Assembly (NCBI RefSeq): GCF_042683565.1
Contig: NZ_JBHUJW010000043.1
Coordinates: forward strand, 868,001 to 932,000
Direction of reading: 5' to 3'
DNA: 64,000 nt
Source: Brevibacillus sp042683565
GTDB lineage: Bacteria; Bacillota; Bacilli; Brevibacillales; Brevibacillaceae
Of the stretch, positions 36,209 to 45,410 are shown in pieces. Position 1 is the stretch's first letter; every line of letters starts with the position of its first letter. The notes beneath the pieces were generated by a model, which saw only the letters and a list, made by a program, of their open reading frames with translations, was not told where the DNA came from and searched no databases. The position numbers were made by a program, and so were the translations under genes.

Positions 36209-37204
36209 CTACGATCCTGCGCGGTTCTGAGCAAGCGGATGCTGAAGCCAGCAGGCTGCTCGTTGGGTCGCGCTGATGTCTTTCAACTCAGGATCGAACT
36301 CTTGGCACACGCGCATTGCCGATTCGCACCGTGCCGTAAAGCCGCAGCCAACTGGCGGACGGAGCAGATCCGGCGGAGTCCCGAAGATCGGAGTCAACGG
36401 TTCGTCGCGGTTCAGGTCAAGACGGGGAACGGAGCGCAGCAGACCTTTGGTGTACGGGTGTTGCGGGTTGTAGAAAATATCGTCTACGGTTCCCGTTTCA
36501 ATCACCTTCCCGGCGTACATGACGATTACGCGGTCGCACATCTCGGCCACGACACCAAGGTCATGGGTAATCAGAATAATGGACGTGCCTGTTTTCTTTT
36601 GCAATTCTTTCATCAGGTCGAGAATTTGCGCCTGGATGGTTACGTCCAGCGCCGTCGTCGGCTCGTCCGCAATCAGCAGCTTCGGAGAGCATGCCAGCGC
36701 GATGGCGATCATCGCGCGTTGCCGCATCCCGCCGGAAAATTCGTGCGGATACTGCTCGACGCGTTTTTCCGGCTGCGGAATTCCTACCATGGTCAGCAGT
36801 TCGATCGCACGTTGGCGCGCAGCAGTGCGCGACATGTTCTGGTGCTTGATCAGACCCTCTGTAATCTGGTTCCCGACTGTCATGGTCGGGTTCAGCGAGG
36901 TCATCGGGTCCTGGAAGATCATCCCGATGTCTTTCCCGCGGATACTCTCCATCTCTTTATTGGATTTTTTGACGATGTCCTCGCCGTTAAAAAGGATTTC
37001 CCCTTTTTTGATTTCGCCAGGAGGCATCGGAATCAGCTTCATCAAGGATTGCGCGGTTACCGACTTGCCACAGCCGGACTCCCCTACGATTGCAACTGCT
37101 TCCCCGCGGTTCACGTGAAAGTTGACACCGCGTACTGCTTTTACTTCTCCTGCATACGTGTGGAAGGAGACATGCAGGTCTTTTACCTCAAGAATGCGTT
37201 CCAT
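36209..37204 (-). CDS. oppD: oligopeptide ABC transporter ATP-binding protein OppD
   Basis: A 331-residue ATPase, partner of OppF. It has Walker A GESGCGKSVTAQ, the ABC signature FSGGMRQRAMIAIAL, Walker B LLIADEPTTALDVT and the C-terminal oligopeptide extension with a cysteine cluster (VGCGFTARCESAMRVC). AGGAGGG precedes the ATG. The short gaps of about 14 bases on each side fit one operon with oppB, oppC and oppF. Confidence 0.95.
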   Translation of the reverse strand: MERILEVKDLHVSFHTYAGEVKAVRGVNFHVNRGEAVAIVGESGCGKSVTAQSLMKLIPMPPGEIKKGEILFNGEDIVKKSNKEMESIRGKDIGMIFQDPMTSLNPTMTVGNQITEGLIKHQNMSRTAARQRAIELLTMVGIPQPEKRVEQYPHEFSGGMRQRAMIAIALACSPKLLIADEPTTALDVTIQAQILDLMKELQKKTGTSIILITHDLGVVAEMCDRVIVMYAGKVIETGTVDDIFYNPQHPYTKGLLRSVPRLDLNRDEPLTPIFGTPPDLLRPPVGCGFTARCESAMRVCQEFDPELKDISATQRAACWLQHPLAQNRAGS

Positions 37205-37218
37205 ATCGATGATCCCTC

Positions 37219-38136
37219 CTATTTCCGCAGGCGTGGGTCTACTGCGTCGCGCAGACCGTCACCGAACAAGTTAAAGGCCAAGATAGTCACGGAGATAAAC
37301 ACGGCCGGGAACATCAAACGCCATGGATAGTACTTCATGGCCGACAGACCTTCAGACGACATCGTGCCCCATGATGCAACAGGTGCTGCTACCCCCAATC
37401 CGATAAAGGAGAGGAAGGACTCTGCGAAGATAGCAGAAGGTACGGTCAAGCTCAAGGTAACGATGATCGGACCGAGAGCGTTTGGAATCAGGTGCTTGAA
37501 GATCAGGCGTTTGGAATCTGCTCCAAGGGAACGGGCAGCCAGAACGAACTCTTGTGACTTCAATTGAAGCATTTGCCCCCGGACGATCCGCGCCATCCCG
37601 ATCCAGCCCGTGATCGTCAAGGCGATAATAATCGTCCCTACCCCTGGTTCTAACACAACCATCAGCAAAATCACAACGAGAAGATATGGAATAGCAAACA
37701 AAATATCGGCGATACGCATAAGGATCTCATCTACTTTGCCGCCGTAAAATCCGGCGAGACCGCCCCAGATTACACCGATGACCAAGTCGATAAAGGCGGC
37801 GGCAAGGCCTACTTCCAGAGAAATACGAGCACCATACCAAATCCGTACGAACATATCGCGGCCCAGATCGTCCGTGCCAAACCAGTGTTCAGCGGACGGC
37901 TTTTTGTTCTTTCCGGCCAAATCCGTCGTAAAATAGTCGTTCGTGGTAACGAATGGAACGACGATTGCCGCCACGACCAAAACAGCGATAAAGATCAGCG
38001 ATACCATGGCTACTTTATTCATTTTCAAACGGCGCCACACGTCAGCCCAGAAAGACAGGCTGGGACGTTTGATGGCTTCCGATTGGCGAAGGTCAACTGA
38101 AATAGGCTCAAAATGCTCTTTCGTCAATTGTTGCAT
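37219..38136 (-). CDS. oppC: oligopeptide ABC transporter permease OppC
   Basis: A 305-residue permease with an N-terminal cytoplasmic tail, a first membrane segment near residues 38-60 and five more after residue 105. The ATPase-coupling EAA loop is visible as AARSLGADSKRLIFKHLIPN near 205. The motif HWFGTDDLGRDMF is typical of OppC and DppC. It forms the channel with OppB. Confidence 0.95.
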   Translation of the reverse strand: MQQLTKEHFEPISVDLRQSEAIKRPSLSFWADVWRRLKMNKVAMVSLIFIAVLVVAAIVVPFVTTNDYFTTDLAGKNKKPSAEHWFGTDDLGRDMFVRIWYGARISLEVGLAAAFIDLVIGVIWGGLAGFYGGKVDEILMRIADILFAIPYLLVVILLMVVLEPGVGTIIIALTITGWIGMARIVRGQMLQLKSQEFVLAARSLGADSKRLIFKHLIPNALGPIIVTLSLTVPSAIFAESFLSFIGLGVAAPVASWGTMSSEGLSAMKYYPWRLMFPAVFISVTILAFNLFGDGLRDAVDPRLRK

Positions 38137-38143
38137 CGTTTCA

Positions 38144-39076
38144 TTACTCCCTTCCTGCGTCTGCCAATTTGATACGTGGGTCTACCAGTGTGTACGCAAT
38201 GTCAACGATCAGGATCATGACAACCAGGATGATGGAGTAGAAAACGGTCGTCCCCATGATCACGGTGTAGTCGCGGTTGGTAATGGAGAGAACGAACTCG
38301 CGACCCAGACCAGGAACACCGAAGATACGCTCGATAACGAATGCCCCTGTCAAGATGTTGGCAATCAACGGACCCAGGTAAGTGATAACTGGCAAGAGTG
38401 CATTGCGGATCGCGTGCTTCACCGTGATGGTAACGGTGTTCAAACCTTTTGCTCTCGCCGTTTTGATATAATCCTGGCCCAGAACCTCAATCATATTGGA
38501 ACGGGTCAGACGCGCGATAAACGCCATTGGCGATGCAGCCAAGGCCAGGGACGGGAGAATCGTGTACTCGAAGCCCTCCCATTTCGCGATCGGCAACAAG
38601 CCCCATTTAATCGAGAAGAAGTATTGGAGAAAAGATGCCAGGATAAACCCTGGAACAGACAGGCCCAATACAGCCAGCACCATTGCGGAATAGTCCTGCC
38701 ACTTGTTGTGCTTCAGCGCAGCGATGACACCGAGAATGATTCCACCGAATACTGCCACGAGGAGTGCCTGTGCACCCAGATGAGCGGAAACAGGAAAACC
38801 GCGATTGATCATCTCATTGACCGTCGAAGATTTTTCCGTGAAGGACGGACCCAGATCCCAGGTCACAACACCTTTCAAATAGTCGAGATACTGCTCGTGT
38901 AGCGGCAAGTTGAGTTTGTATTTGGCCTCCAGAGCCGCTTTGATCTCTTCTGGCACATTTTTTTCCGACGTAAAAGGTCCACCCGGTACTGCTTTCATGA
39001 TGAAGAAAGTGGCCGTTACGATCAAGAAGAGTGAGATGAGCATAAAGATGATGCGCTTACCAAGATAACGGATCAA
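38144..39076 (-). CDS. oppB: oligopeptide ABC transporter permease OppB
   Basis: A 310-residue permease with six membrane segments. The coupling loop is TARAKGLNTVTITVKHAIRN near residue 205, and the OppB/DppB signature GDLGPSF-like segment appears as WDLGPSFTEKSSTV. Translation appears to start at TTG, with GGAGGTAAG upstream. It begins the permease-ATPase part of the operon, about 260 bases and a large hairpin downstream of oppA. Confidence 0.94.
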   Translation of the reverse strand: MIRYLGKRIIFMLISLFLIVTATFFIMKAVPGGPFTSEKNVPEEIKAALEAKYKLNLPLHEQYLDYLKGVVTWDLGPSFTEKSSTVNEMINRGFPVSAHLGAQALLVAVFGGIILGVIAALKHNKWQDYSAMVLAVLGLSVPGFILASFLQYFFSIKWGLLPIAKWEGFEYTILPSLALAASPMAFIARLTRSNMIEVLGQDYIKTARAKGLNTVTITVKHAIRNALLPVITYLGPLIANILTGAFVIERIFGVPGLGREFVLSITNRDYTVIMGTTVFYSIILVVMILIVDIAYTLVDPRIKLADAGRE

Positions 39077-39250
39077 CTAACTTACCTCCTTGACAGATAA
39101 TGAATGCTTTCACGTCCCATCTTTACACTGCGGACGTTACCGACACAGTGCAAAAATCGGCTGTGTAAATAACCCTGGATGATCTCTTGCTTTTAATTTT
39201 TCTCTACTGGCGTGTTGCCATCTATCATTTATATGGAAAGGGTCGGAATA

Positions 39251-39284
39251 CGAGAGGGTATATGGTCCGCCATATACCCTCTCG
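39251..39284 (-). repeat. 15-base perfect hairpin between oppA and oppB
   Basis: CGAGAGGGTATATGG pairs perfectly with its complement across the four-base loop TCCG. There is no T-run on either strand, so it is not a classic terminator. In an oppA-oppBCDF transcript such a stem would be expected to block 3' decay of the oppA mRNA and so keep the binding protein in excess over the membrane complex. The rest of the 262-base gap shows no gene. Confidence 0.85.
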
Positions 39285-39338
39285 CTACCTGGCCCGATTC
39301 CTTCGTGTGAATCAACCTGCATGGTATAGAAAACGGTA

Positions 39339-40991
39339 TTACTCGATGTATGCGCCTTTCCAGTCTATGTCTCCAAGACCGGTGATTTGAACGCCTTTGA
39401 CATTCGGATTTTGCACCCAGGACTCGGTGTAGAAGTAGATCGGCATGATCGGCATGTCATCCATCAGCACTTGTTCTGCTTCCGCCAAAATCTGTTTGCG
39501 TTTGTCGAGGTCAGATTCGAGGGAAGATTTGTTCAGCAGCTCTTTGAACTTCGGATTTTCCCAACGGGTATCGTTGTTGCCGCCATTTTTGTCCTTGTAC
39601 AGCTCGAGGAAGTTGATCGGGTCGTTGAAGTCGCCCAGCCAGCCCATCCGTCCGACCTGGAAGTTCCCTTCGTGCAAGTCTTCAAGATATACTTTCCACT
39701 CTTTGTTTTCGAGCTTCACATCAACGCCGAGGTTTTTCTTCCATTGGTCCTGGATCGCCTCAGCAATCTTTTTGTGCGCTTCGGAAGTGTTGTACGACAG
39801 CGTAATCGGAGGCAATTTGGAAATTCCGAGTTCTTTCATTCCCTCATCCAGCAACTTTTTCGCGGTTTCTACGTCATTATCTTTGAAGTAGCCGTTCGGA
39901 TTCAGCACCATGGAAGGCGGTACTGCACCGGTTGCCGGAAGTTGACCAGTCTGCAGGATGTTGTCGATCAGCCCTTGGCGATCGATCGCAAACGCAAACG
40001 CTTTACGGATTTTGACGTTGTTAAACGGCGGCTTCTCAGTATTGAATTTATACCAGTAAGTGCCGGCAATTGGCTTGGTCGTAATTTTGCCTTGCTCTTT
40101 CAAGGCCGGAATCGCATCTGTCGGCAATGAGCTCATTGGCGCCCCTGCCCAGTCAAGCTCACCGTTTTCAAACATGGACAGCTCGGTATTTTCGTCTTCT
40201 ACCATGGAGAACTCGATCTTGTCGAGCTTTACGTTGTCCTTGTCCCAATAGTTTTCGTTTTTCACGAGCACCATTTTGCTCTTATGTTCCCAAGACTCAA
40301 TTTTGAACGGTCCGTTCCCTACGTGAGTTGCTGCTTCACCAGCCCATTTTCCGTTCGCTTCCACGACTTTTTGGTTTACCGGGAAGTAGGTACGGAATGC
40401 CAGCAGTTCCAGGAAGAATGGAGTTGGGTTCTCCAGTTTTACTTCCAGAGTTTTGTCGTCAAGTGCTTTTACTCCGACGTCGTCCAGCTTGGCCTCGCCT
40501 TTGTTCGCTTTTTCCCCGTTTTTGATGTAGTACAGCTGATAAGCGTAGTTGGAAGCCGTTTTTGGATCGAGAGCGCGCTTCCAGGCGTATTCAAAGTCAT
40601 GCGCTGTTACTGGATCACCGTTGCTCCACTTGGCATCGCGGATTTTGAAGGTGTACGTGAGCTTGTCGTCAGAGACGGTGTAGCTCTCCGCTGCTGCTTC
40701 GTGCGGTTTTTCGTCCGCGCCAATCCGGGTCAAGCCGTCAAAGGTGGCCAGAATCACGGCACCGGAAGTCGTATCCTCTGCAATGCCAGGGTCAGCTGTC
40801 GGCGGCTCCGAGTGAAGGTTGATCCGCAGCACTTGCGGTTTTTTCTCCGCAGGCGCAGCAGGTGTTTGGGATTGAGTGTTGCCGGCAGGTTGTTGTGCCG
40901 GCTCAGCAGCTTGTTGTCCCCCGCCGCAGCCAGCGAGAGCGGTTCCCAGAACGGCTACAGAACTTACCAGTGCAAAAATATTCTTTTTCAA
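39339..40991 (-). CDS. oppA: oligopeptide-binding lipoprotein OppA
   Basis: A solute-binding protein of about 550 residues (family SBP_bac_5) anchored by lipid outside the membrane. The N terminus KKNIFALVSSVAVLG leads to the lipobox LAGC near residue 21, followed by a Gln/Ala/Pro-rich linker. The cluster-5 signature DAKWSNGDPVTAHDFEYAWK lies near residue 115. I favour the TTG at 40991, because GGGGGT lies eight bases upstream; an in-frame ATG five codons earlier (41006) has no ribosome site. It delivers peptides to OppBCDF and may also sense signalling peptides in sporulation. Confidence 0.93.
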   Translation of the reverse strand: MKKNIFALVSSVAVLGTALAGCGGGQQAAEPAQQPAGNTQSQTPAAPAEKKPQVLRINLHSEPPTADPGIAEDTTSGAVILATFDGLTRIGADEKPHEAAAESYTVSDDKLTYTFKIRDAKWSNGDPVTAHDFEYAWKRALDPKTASNYAYQLYYIKNGEKANKGEAKLDDVGVKALDDKTLEVKLENPTPFFLELLAFRTYFPVNQKVVEANGKWAGEAATHVGNGPFKIESWEHKSKMVLVKNENYWDKDNVKLDKIEFSMVEDENTELSMFENGELDWAGAPMSSLPTDAIPALKEQGKITTKPIAGTYWYKFNTEKPPFNNVKIRKAFAFAIDRQGLIDNILQTGQLPATGAVPPSMVLNPNGYFKDNDVETAKKLLDEGMKELGISKLPPITLSYNTSEAHKKIAEAIQDQWKKNLGVDVKLENKEWKVYLEDLHEGNFQVGRMGWLGDFNDPINFLELYKDKNGGNNDTRWENPKFKELLNKSSLESDLDKRKQILAEAEQVLMDDMPIMPIYFYTESWVQNPNVKGVQITGLGDIDWKGAYIE

Positions 40992-41103
40992 CGCAATTAC
41001 CCCCATTACATTTTTCTTTTTTGTCTTTTTTCAGAAAATAAAGGGCGAAAAAAGGAACGTAACGCGAAGCAAATCGACTTCGGCTGGACGGCATCAACTC
41101 CTT

Positions 41104-41574
41104 TCACTGCAAGGTCACCCCGTCTTCCTGAACGAAAGAGAAGGAATCTTTGTACTGCTTCAACTCCAGAGACACATCCGCTGCAGCAATTCCTTCAATT
41201 TGAGAGAGTCGTTCGTTGACAAAGGTGATCAGTTCATCATTGGTATGGAAACACGCTTGGATGATCAAGTCGTGCTTACCGCTGAACGCACCCACGAACC
41301 GCACGGCACTGATCTTGCTCAGCTCCTCTGCAACATATTTCTGCATGCCGAGCTTCGTGGTCAAACCGATAATCGCCTGTACATGTAGTCCCAGCTTTTC
41401 ACGGTCGGGATGGATCACGAATTGGAAGACCCCGTCTTGCAACAAGCGAGTGATGCGAGAGCGAATCGTACCTTCACTAACACCAAGTTGATGCGCGATT
41501 TCTGTATACGGTGTTCGTCCGTCTTCCTGAAGAATTTGCAGGATCTGCTTGTCAACATGGTCTAGCTTTTTCAT
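41104..41574 (-). CDS. Lrp/AsnC-family transcriptional regulator
   Basis: A 156-residue feast/famine regulator. The N-terminal helix-turn-helix (HVDKQILQILQEDGRTPY, then IAHQLGVSEGTIRSRITRL) is followed by a RAM/ActR ligand-binding domain of about 80 residues (VGAFSGKHDLIIQACFHTND). Such proteins usually sense amino acids and bind as octamers. It lies about 110 bases upstream of oppA on the same strand with no terminator between, so it may be co-transcribed and may control the opp operon. That link is inference from position. Confidence 0.88.
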   Translation of the reverse strand: MKKLDHVDKQILQILQEDGRTPYTEIAHQLGVSEGTIRSRITRLLQDGVFQFVIHPDREKLGLHVQAIIGLTTKLGMQKYVAEELSKISAVRFVGAFSGKHDLIIQACFHTNDELITFVNERLSQIEGIAAADVSLELKQYKDSFSFVQEDGVTLQ

Positions 41575-41651
41575 ACATACGATTTTCCGGGAACCTCCGT
41601 CCTTTTTTTACGAAATTCGCAAAAATCTTTTACAATATCTTTGTTACATTA

Positions 41652-41680
41652 AAAGTAATCTGAATTGATAGTGGTGTCAA
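41652..41680 (-). promoter_or_regulatory. promoter of the Lrp/AsnC gene and perhaps opp
   Basis: On the minus strand a perfect TTGACA and a weaker TACTTT are separated by 17 bases. A second overlapping set (TTGTCA with TATCAA, also 17 bases) lies just upstream. The 324-base gap here is otherwise AT-rich with no gene. Confidence 0.5.
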
Positions 41681-41835
41681 CGAAATTTGACAAGTAGAAA
41701 AATAAAACATTATAAAGAGCGCATGACCCATCAAATATTTTTTCTCGAATTTCTCCCTCTATCTTACCTCGCAGACGGCAAATTGAAAATATGATCCCCA
41801 CACTTAAATCCATTCAAATGCGATATGAATTTAAC

Positions 41836-41877
41836 GGAAAAGAGGCGTGCAGCGCTGCTGTCTGCATACCTCTTTCC
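41836..41877 (-). terminator. terminator of the pdp operon
   Basis: GGAAAGAGG and CCTCTTTTCC, with an inner TGCAG/CTGCA stem, form a long hairpin 22 bases after the pdp stop. The T-tract is short. Confidence 0.7.
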
Positions 41878-41898
41878 TTAACCTGCAAAGCAATTGCT

Positions 41899-43203
41899 TT
41901 ATTCCATGATTTTATAAATGAGCGGCTGCTCCGCCGGGGGATTCGCCGCAATATCGAACGCCCCTTCCAATTCCTGGAGAGCGCTGCGCAAAAGCTCCTC
42001 TTTGTTCGCATGAATGGTCATGAGCACATCACCGGCGCGGACGGCATCCCCGCGTTTTTTGTGCAGGACGAATCCCACCGCCAAATCGATGCCCATCTCT
42101 TTCGTCAAACGGCCTGCCCCGAGCACGACCGAAGCATGACCGACAGCCTCTGCGTCGATCCCGGCTACAAAGCCGTCTGTCTGGGCGATGACTTCGTGGC
42201 GGATCGCCGCCTGCGGCAAACGCTCCGGCTCATACACTTCGCGCTTGTCTCCGCCTTGGGCCTCGACCATTTGGGCAAGCTTCTCCACTGCCGCTCCGGA
42301 AGCCATAATTTCCTCCAGCTTGGCGCGTCCCTCCTGCTCGCCCGCGACCAGACCGCCCAGCACGAGCATGCGCGAGCCGATTGCCAGCGCCAGCTCGGTC
42401 AAATCGCGCGGACCTCTGCCTGCCAGCGTCTCGATTGCCTCTTTCACTTCCAGAGCATTCCCCACAGCAAAGCCCAGCGGCTGGTTCATGTCGCTGATAA
42501 CCGCCACTGTCTTGCGCCCAACCTGACTGCCAATCTCCACCATCGCGCGCGCCAGCGTCTCTGCCTCCTCCAGGTTTTTCATAAACGCGCCCTTCCCGAC
42601 TTTTACGTCGAGCAGGATGGCATCTGCGCCGGCCGCGATTTTTTTGGACATGATGGAACTGGCGATCAGCGGAACCGCTTCGACGGTCGCCGTCACATCA
42701 CGCAGGGCGTACAGCTTTTTATCTGCCGGCGTCAGGTTGCCGGACTGTCCAATGACCGACACGCCGATATCGCGCACCTGCTGCAAAAACTGCTCGCGCG
42801 TGCGCTCTACCGCAAAGCCTGCAAACGACTCCAGCTTGTCAATCGTCCCGCCGGAATAGCCCAGGCCGCGACCGGACATCTTGGCGACCGGAATGCCTGC
42901 TGCCGCGACGAGAGGGGCGACCACAAGCGTCGTCTTGTCCCCCACTCCGCCTGTGCTGTGCTTGTCGACTTTGATACCGGAAAGTGACGACAGGTCCAAC
43001 TGCTCGCCGGAGCCTGCCATTGCCAAGGTCAGATCGCCGGTCTCCCGCGGTGTCATCCCGCGAAAATAGACCGCCATCGCCCACGCTGACATCTGGTAGT
43101 CGGGAATGCTCCCCTCTGTATATCCTTTGATCAGAAACTGGATTTCTTCTGTCGTAAGTTCGCCGCCGTCTCTTTTTTTGGCGATAATATCGACCATGCG
43201 CAT
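41899..43203 (-). CDS. pdp: pyrimidine-nucleoside phosphorylase
   Basis: A 434-residue homodimeric enzyme that cleaves uridine, thymidine and deoxyuridine with phosphate. The thymidine-phosphorylase signature SGRGLGYSGGTIDKLES lies near residue 110 and the phosphate-binding KHSTGGVGDKTTL near 80, with a C-terminal barrel-sandwich domain after about 340. The open frame runs further upstream, but MRMVDIIAKKR has AAGGAGG eight bases ahead. It is the last of three nucleoside genes (deoB, punA, pdp) in one direction. Confidence 0.95.
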   Translation of the reverse strand: MRMVDIIAKKRDGGELTTEEIQFLIKGYTEGSIPDYQMSAWAMAVYFRGMTPRETGDLTLAMAGSGEQLDLSSLSGIKVDKHSTGGVGDKTTLVVAPLVAAAGIPVAKMSGRGLGYSGGTIDKLESFAGFAVERTREQFLQQVRDIGVSVIGQSGNLTPADKKLYALRDVTATVEAVPLIASSIMSKKIAAGADAILLDVKVGKGAFMKNLEEAETLARAMVEIGSQVGRKTVAVISDMNQPLGFAVGNALEVKEAIETLAGRGPRDLTELALAIGSRMLVLGGLVAGEQEGRAKLEEIMASGAAVEKLAQMVEAQGGDKREVYEPERLPQAAIRHEVIAQTDGFVAGIDAEAVGHASVVLGAGRLTKEMGIDLAVGFVLHKKRGDAVRAGDVLMTIHANKEELLRSALQELEGAFDIAANPPAEQPLIYKIME

Positions 43204-43229
43204 CGCATGTCCCTCCTTTTGACTCCCGC

Positions 43230-44039
43230 TTACAGCTTGGCAACGATCCCGTTTACCAGCGACAGGAACTGTGTTTTTACTTTTTCGGTCGTTTCCATCA
43301 CTTCGTCGTGGGACAGCGGCTGCTCCAGAATGCCGGCAGCCATATTGCTGATGCACGAAATGCCGAGCACTTTCACGCCCATATGGCGAGCCGCGATAAC
43401 TTCCGGAACTGTGGACATGCCGACAGCGTCCCCGCCCAAAATGCGAAGCATGCGGATCTCCGCCGGCGTCTCGTAGCTTGGCCCGAGCAGGCCCACGTAC
43501 ACCCCTTCACGCAGTTCGATGCCCTGCTCCGCTGCCACTTCTTTCGCCAACTGGCGCAGCTCCCTGGAGTACGCCTCCGACATGTCCGGGAAGCGAGGGC
43601 CCATCTCCTCGTCATTCGGGCCGATCAGCGGATTGCGGAACGTCATGTTGATATGGTCGGAAATGAGCATGAGGTTGCCTGGATCGAAGTTTTCATTGAT
43701 GCCCCCTGCTGCATTCGTCACGATGATCGTCTCGACTCCGAGCAGCTTCATCACGCGAATCGGGAAGACGACAGCGTCGAGGCCATGGCCTTCATAAAAG
43801 TGGAAGCGTCCTTGCATAGCCACGACCTGTTTGCCCTGCAGCTTGCCGATGACGAGCTGTCCTTTGTGGCCCACAACAGTCGATACAGTGAAACCGGGAA
43901 TTTCGTGATACGGAATGACAACCGGATTCTCGATTTCATCTGCCAGCACGCCGAGACCGGAGCCGAGCACCAGGCCGATGGTAGGTTTTTCTGTCACTTT
44001 TGGTTGAATATAGGCGACTGCTTCATGGAAATTTGCCAC
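43230..44039 (-). CDS. punA: purine-nucleoside phosphorylase
   Basis: A 269-residue trimeric-type enzyme that splits guanosine and inosine into base and ribose-1-phosphate. The phosphate-binding GLVLGSGLG is near residue 25, the RFHFYEGHG segment follows near 80, and the purine-binding TNAAGGIN and GGDAVGMSTVPEV segments lie further on. Translation appears to start at GTG (44039), seven bases after AAAGGAG; a GTG three codons earlier overlaps that site. It feeds ribose-1-phosphate to the neighbouring phosphopentomutase. Confidence 0.94.
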   Translation of the reverse strand: MANFHEAVAYIQPKVTEKPTIGLVLGSGLGVLADEIENPVVIPYHEIPGFTVSTVVGHKGQLVIGKLQGKQVVAMQGRFHFYEGHGLDAVVFPIRVMKLLGVETIIVTNAAGGINENFDPGNLMLISDHINMTFRNPLIGPNDEEMGPRFPDMSEAYSRELRQLAKEVAAEQGIELREGVYVGLLGPSYETPAEIRMLRILGGDAVGMSTVPEVIAARHMGVKVLGISCISNMAAGILEQPLSHDEVMETTEKVKTQFLSLVNGIVAKL

Positions 44040-44096
44040 GAGAAACACTCCTTTATATCTGTTTCTTCTATATAAATGTTTATAAACACTTCATCT

Positions 44097-45269
44097 TTAT
44101 AAATGACTCAGGAAGCTTTTTCCGATCACGGGCAGTTGCACACCAAAATTATCCGCAATCGTTGCTCCCAGATCGGCAAACGTCTCGCGAATGCCGAGAT
44201 CCGTCCCGGCTGCGATGCCTTTGTGGTAAGCGAGCAGCGGCACGTATTCCCGCGTATGGTCGGTGCCGTGGTGAACCGGATCATTACCGTGGTCTGCAGT
44301 AATGATGAGCAGGTCCTCGTCTCCCATTGCGGACAACAGCTCCGGAATGCGCGCGTCGAACTCCATGAGCGCTTGACCGTATCCTTGAGGATCGCGGCGA
44401 TGGCCGAATTTGGCGTCAAAGTCGACGAGATTGACAAAGCTAAGTCCCGTGAATGTCTCTTTCATCGTGGCGAGCAGCTGGTCGACTCCGTCCATGTTAT
44501 CTTTCGTGCGGATCGCCTTCGTGACTCCTTCTTCGGCGTAAATGTCGCTGATCTTGCCGATGGCGATGGAAGCCAGCCCGGCGTCCTGCAAACGGTTCAT
44601 GACCGTCGGGGCAAACGGCTTCACCGAGTAGTCGTGGCGGTTCGACGTCCGCGTGAAGTTGCCTGGCTCCCCTACGAATGGCCGTGCGATCACGCGCGTA
44701 ACCGCATATTCGTCGCGCAGCGTCAGCTCACGCGCGATCTGGCAGATGCGGTACAGCTCCTCCAGCGGCACGACATCTTCATGCGCAGCCACCTGGAATA
44801 CGCTGTCGGCCGACGTATAGACGATCACGTCGCCCGTTTTCATATGCTGCTCGCCCAGTTCGTCGAGAATATCCGTGCCAGATGCGACTTTGTTGCCCAG
44901 CACCTTGCGGCCGATCCGCTGCTCGAACTCCTGAATCAGGCTGGCCGGAAACCCGTCCGGATATGTGTTGAACGGGGTCGAGACATGCAGCCCCATGATT
45001 TCCCAGTGCCCTGTCGTCGTGTCCTTGCCCATGGAAATCTCCTGCATTTTGCCATAGTGGGCGAGCGGCGTTGCGGCTGGCGGCACATTGTTCAAGGGCG
45101 CGATATTGCCCAGCCCCAGCTTTTCCAGATTGGGCAGACGAAAGCCCTCTACCCGTTCGGCAATGTGCCCCAGGGTGTGCGCGCCTTCATCATGGAATCG
45201 GGGCGCGTCCGGAAGTTCTCCGATACCCACGCTGTCCATAACGATCAAAAATACTCGAGAAAAACGCAA
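44097..45269 (-). CDS. deoB: phosphopentomutase
   Basis: A 390-residue alkaline-phosphatase-superfamily enzyme that interconverts (deoxy)ribose-1-phosphate and 5-phosphate. Metal ligands are visible in LIVMDSVGIGELPDA at the N terminus and in the C-terminal ITADHGNDP and GTDHTREYVPLL segments, with the catalytic Thr in GKDTTTGHWE near 85. The start is a TTG with GGAGG eight bases upstream; no suitable ATG exists. It is the first gene of the nucleoside cluster, after xerD as in B. subtilis. Confidence 0.95.
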   Translation of the reverse strand: MRFSRVFLIVMDSVGIGELPDAPRFHDEGAHTLGHIAERVEGFRLPNLEKLGLGNIAPLNNVPPAATPLAHYGKMQEISMGKDTTTGHWEIMGLHVSTPFNTYPDGFPASLIQEFEQRIGRKVLGNKVASGTDILDELGEQHMKTGDVIVYTSADSVFQVAAHEDVVPLEELYRICQIARELTLRDEYAVTRVIARPFVGEPGNFTRTSNRHDYSVKPFAPTVMNRLQDAGLASIAIGKISDIYAEEGVTKAIRTKDNMDGVDQLLATMKETFTGLSFVNLVDFDAKFGHRRDPQGYGQALMEFDARIPELLSAMGDEDLLIITADHGNDPVHHGTDHTREYVPLLAYHKGIAAGTDLGIRETFADLGATIADNFGVQLPVIGKSFLSHL

Positions 45270-45410
45270 TGCAAACGCCTCCAGTTCCAAAATAAGTATC
45301 GTTTGCGATCAAGTCGTCAGACGTCTGACCTGATGCAAAAAAGTTTGCTCCGCCTCACAGTATGACGGAGTCTCTTGTCTCTTTTGGTATCGCCCTGCCC
45401 ACCGCGCCGA

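Noticed and set aside
39251..39284. Hairpin after oppA read as an intrinsic terminator
   Set aside because: No T-run follows on either strand, and oppB continues in the same direction.
43204..43356. Upstream extension of the pdp frame into punA
   Set aside because: It overlaps punA by over 100 bases and lacks a ribosome site; the start with AAGGAGG at 43203 gives the usual family length.
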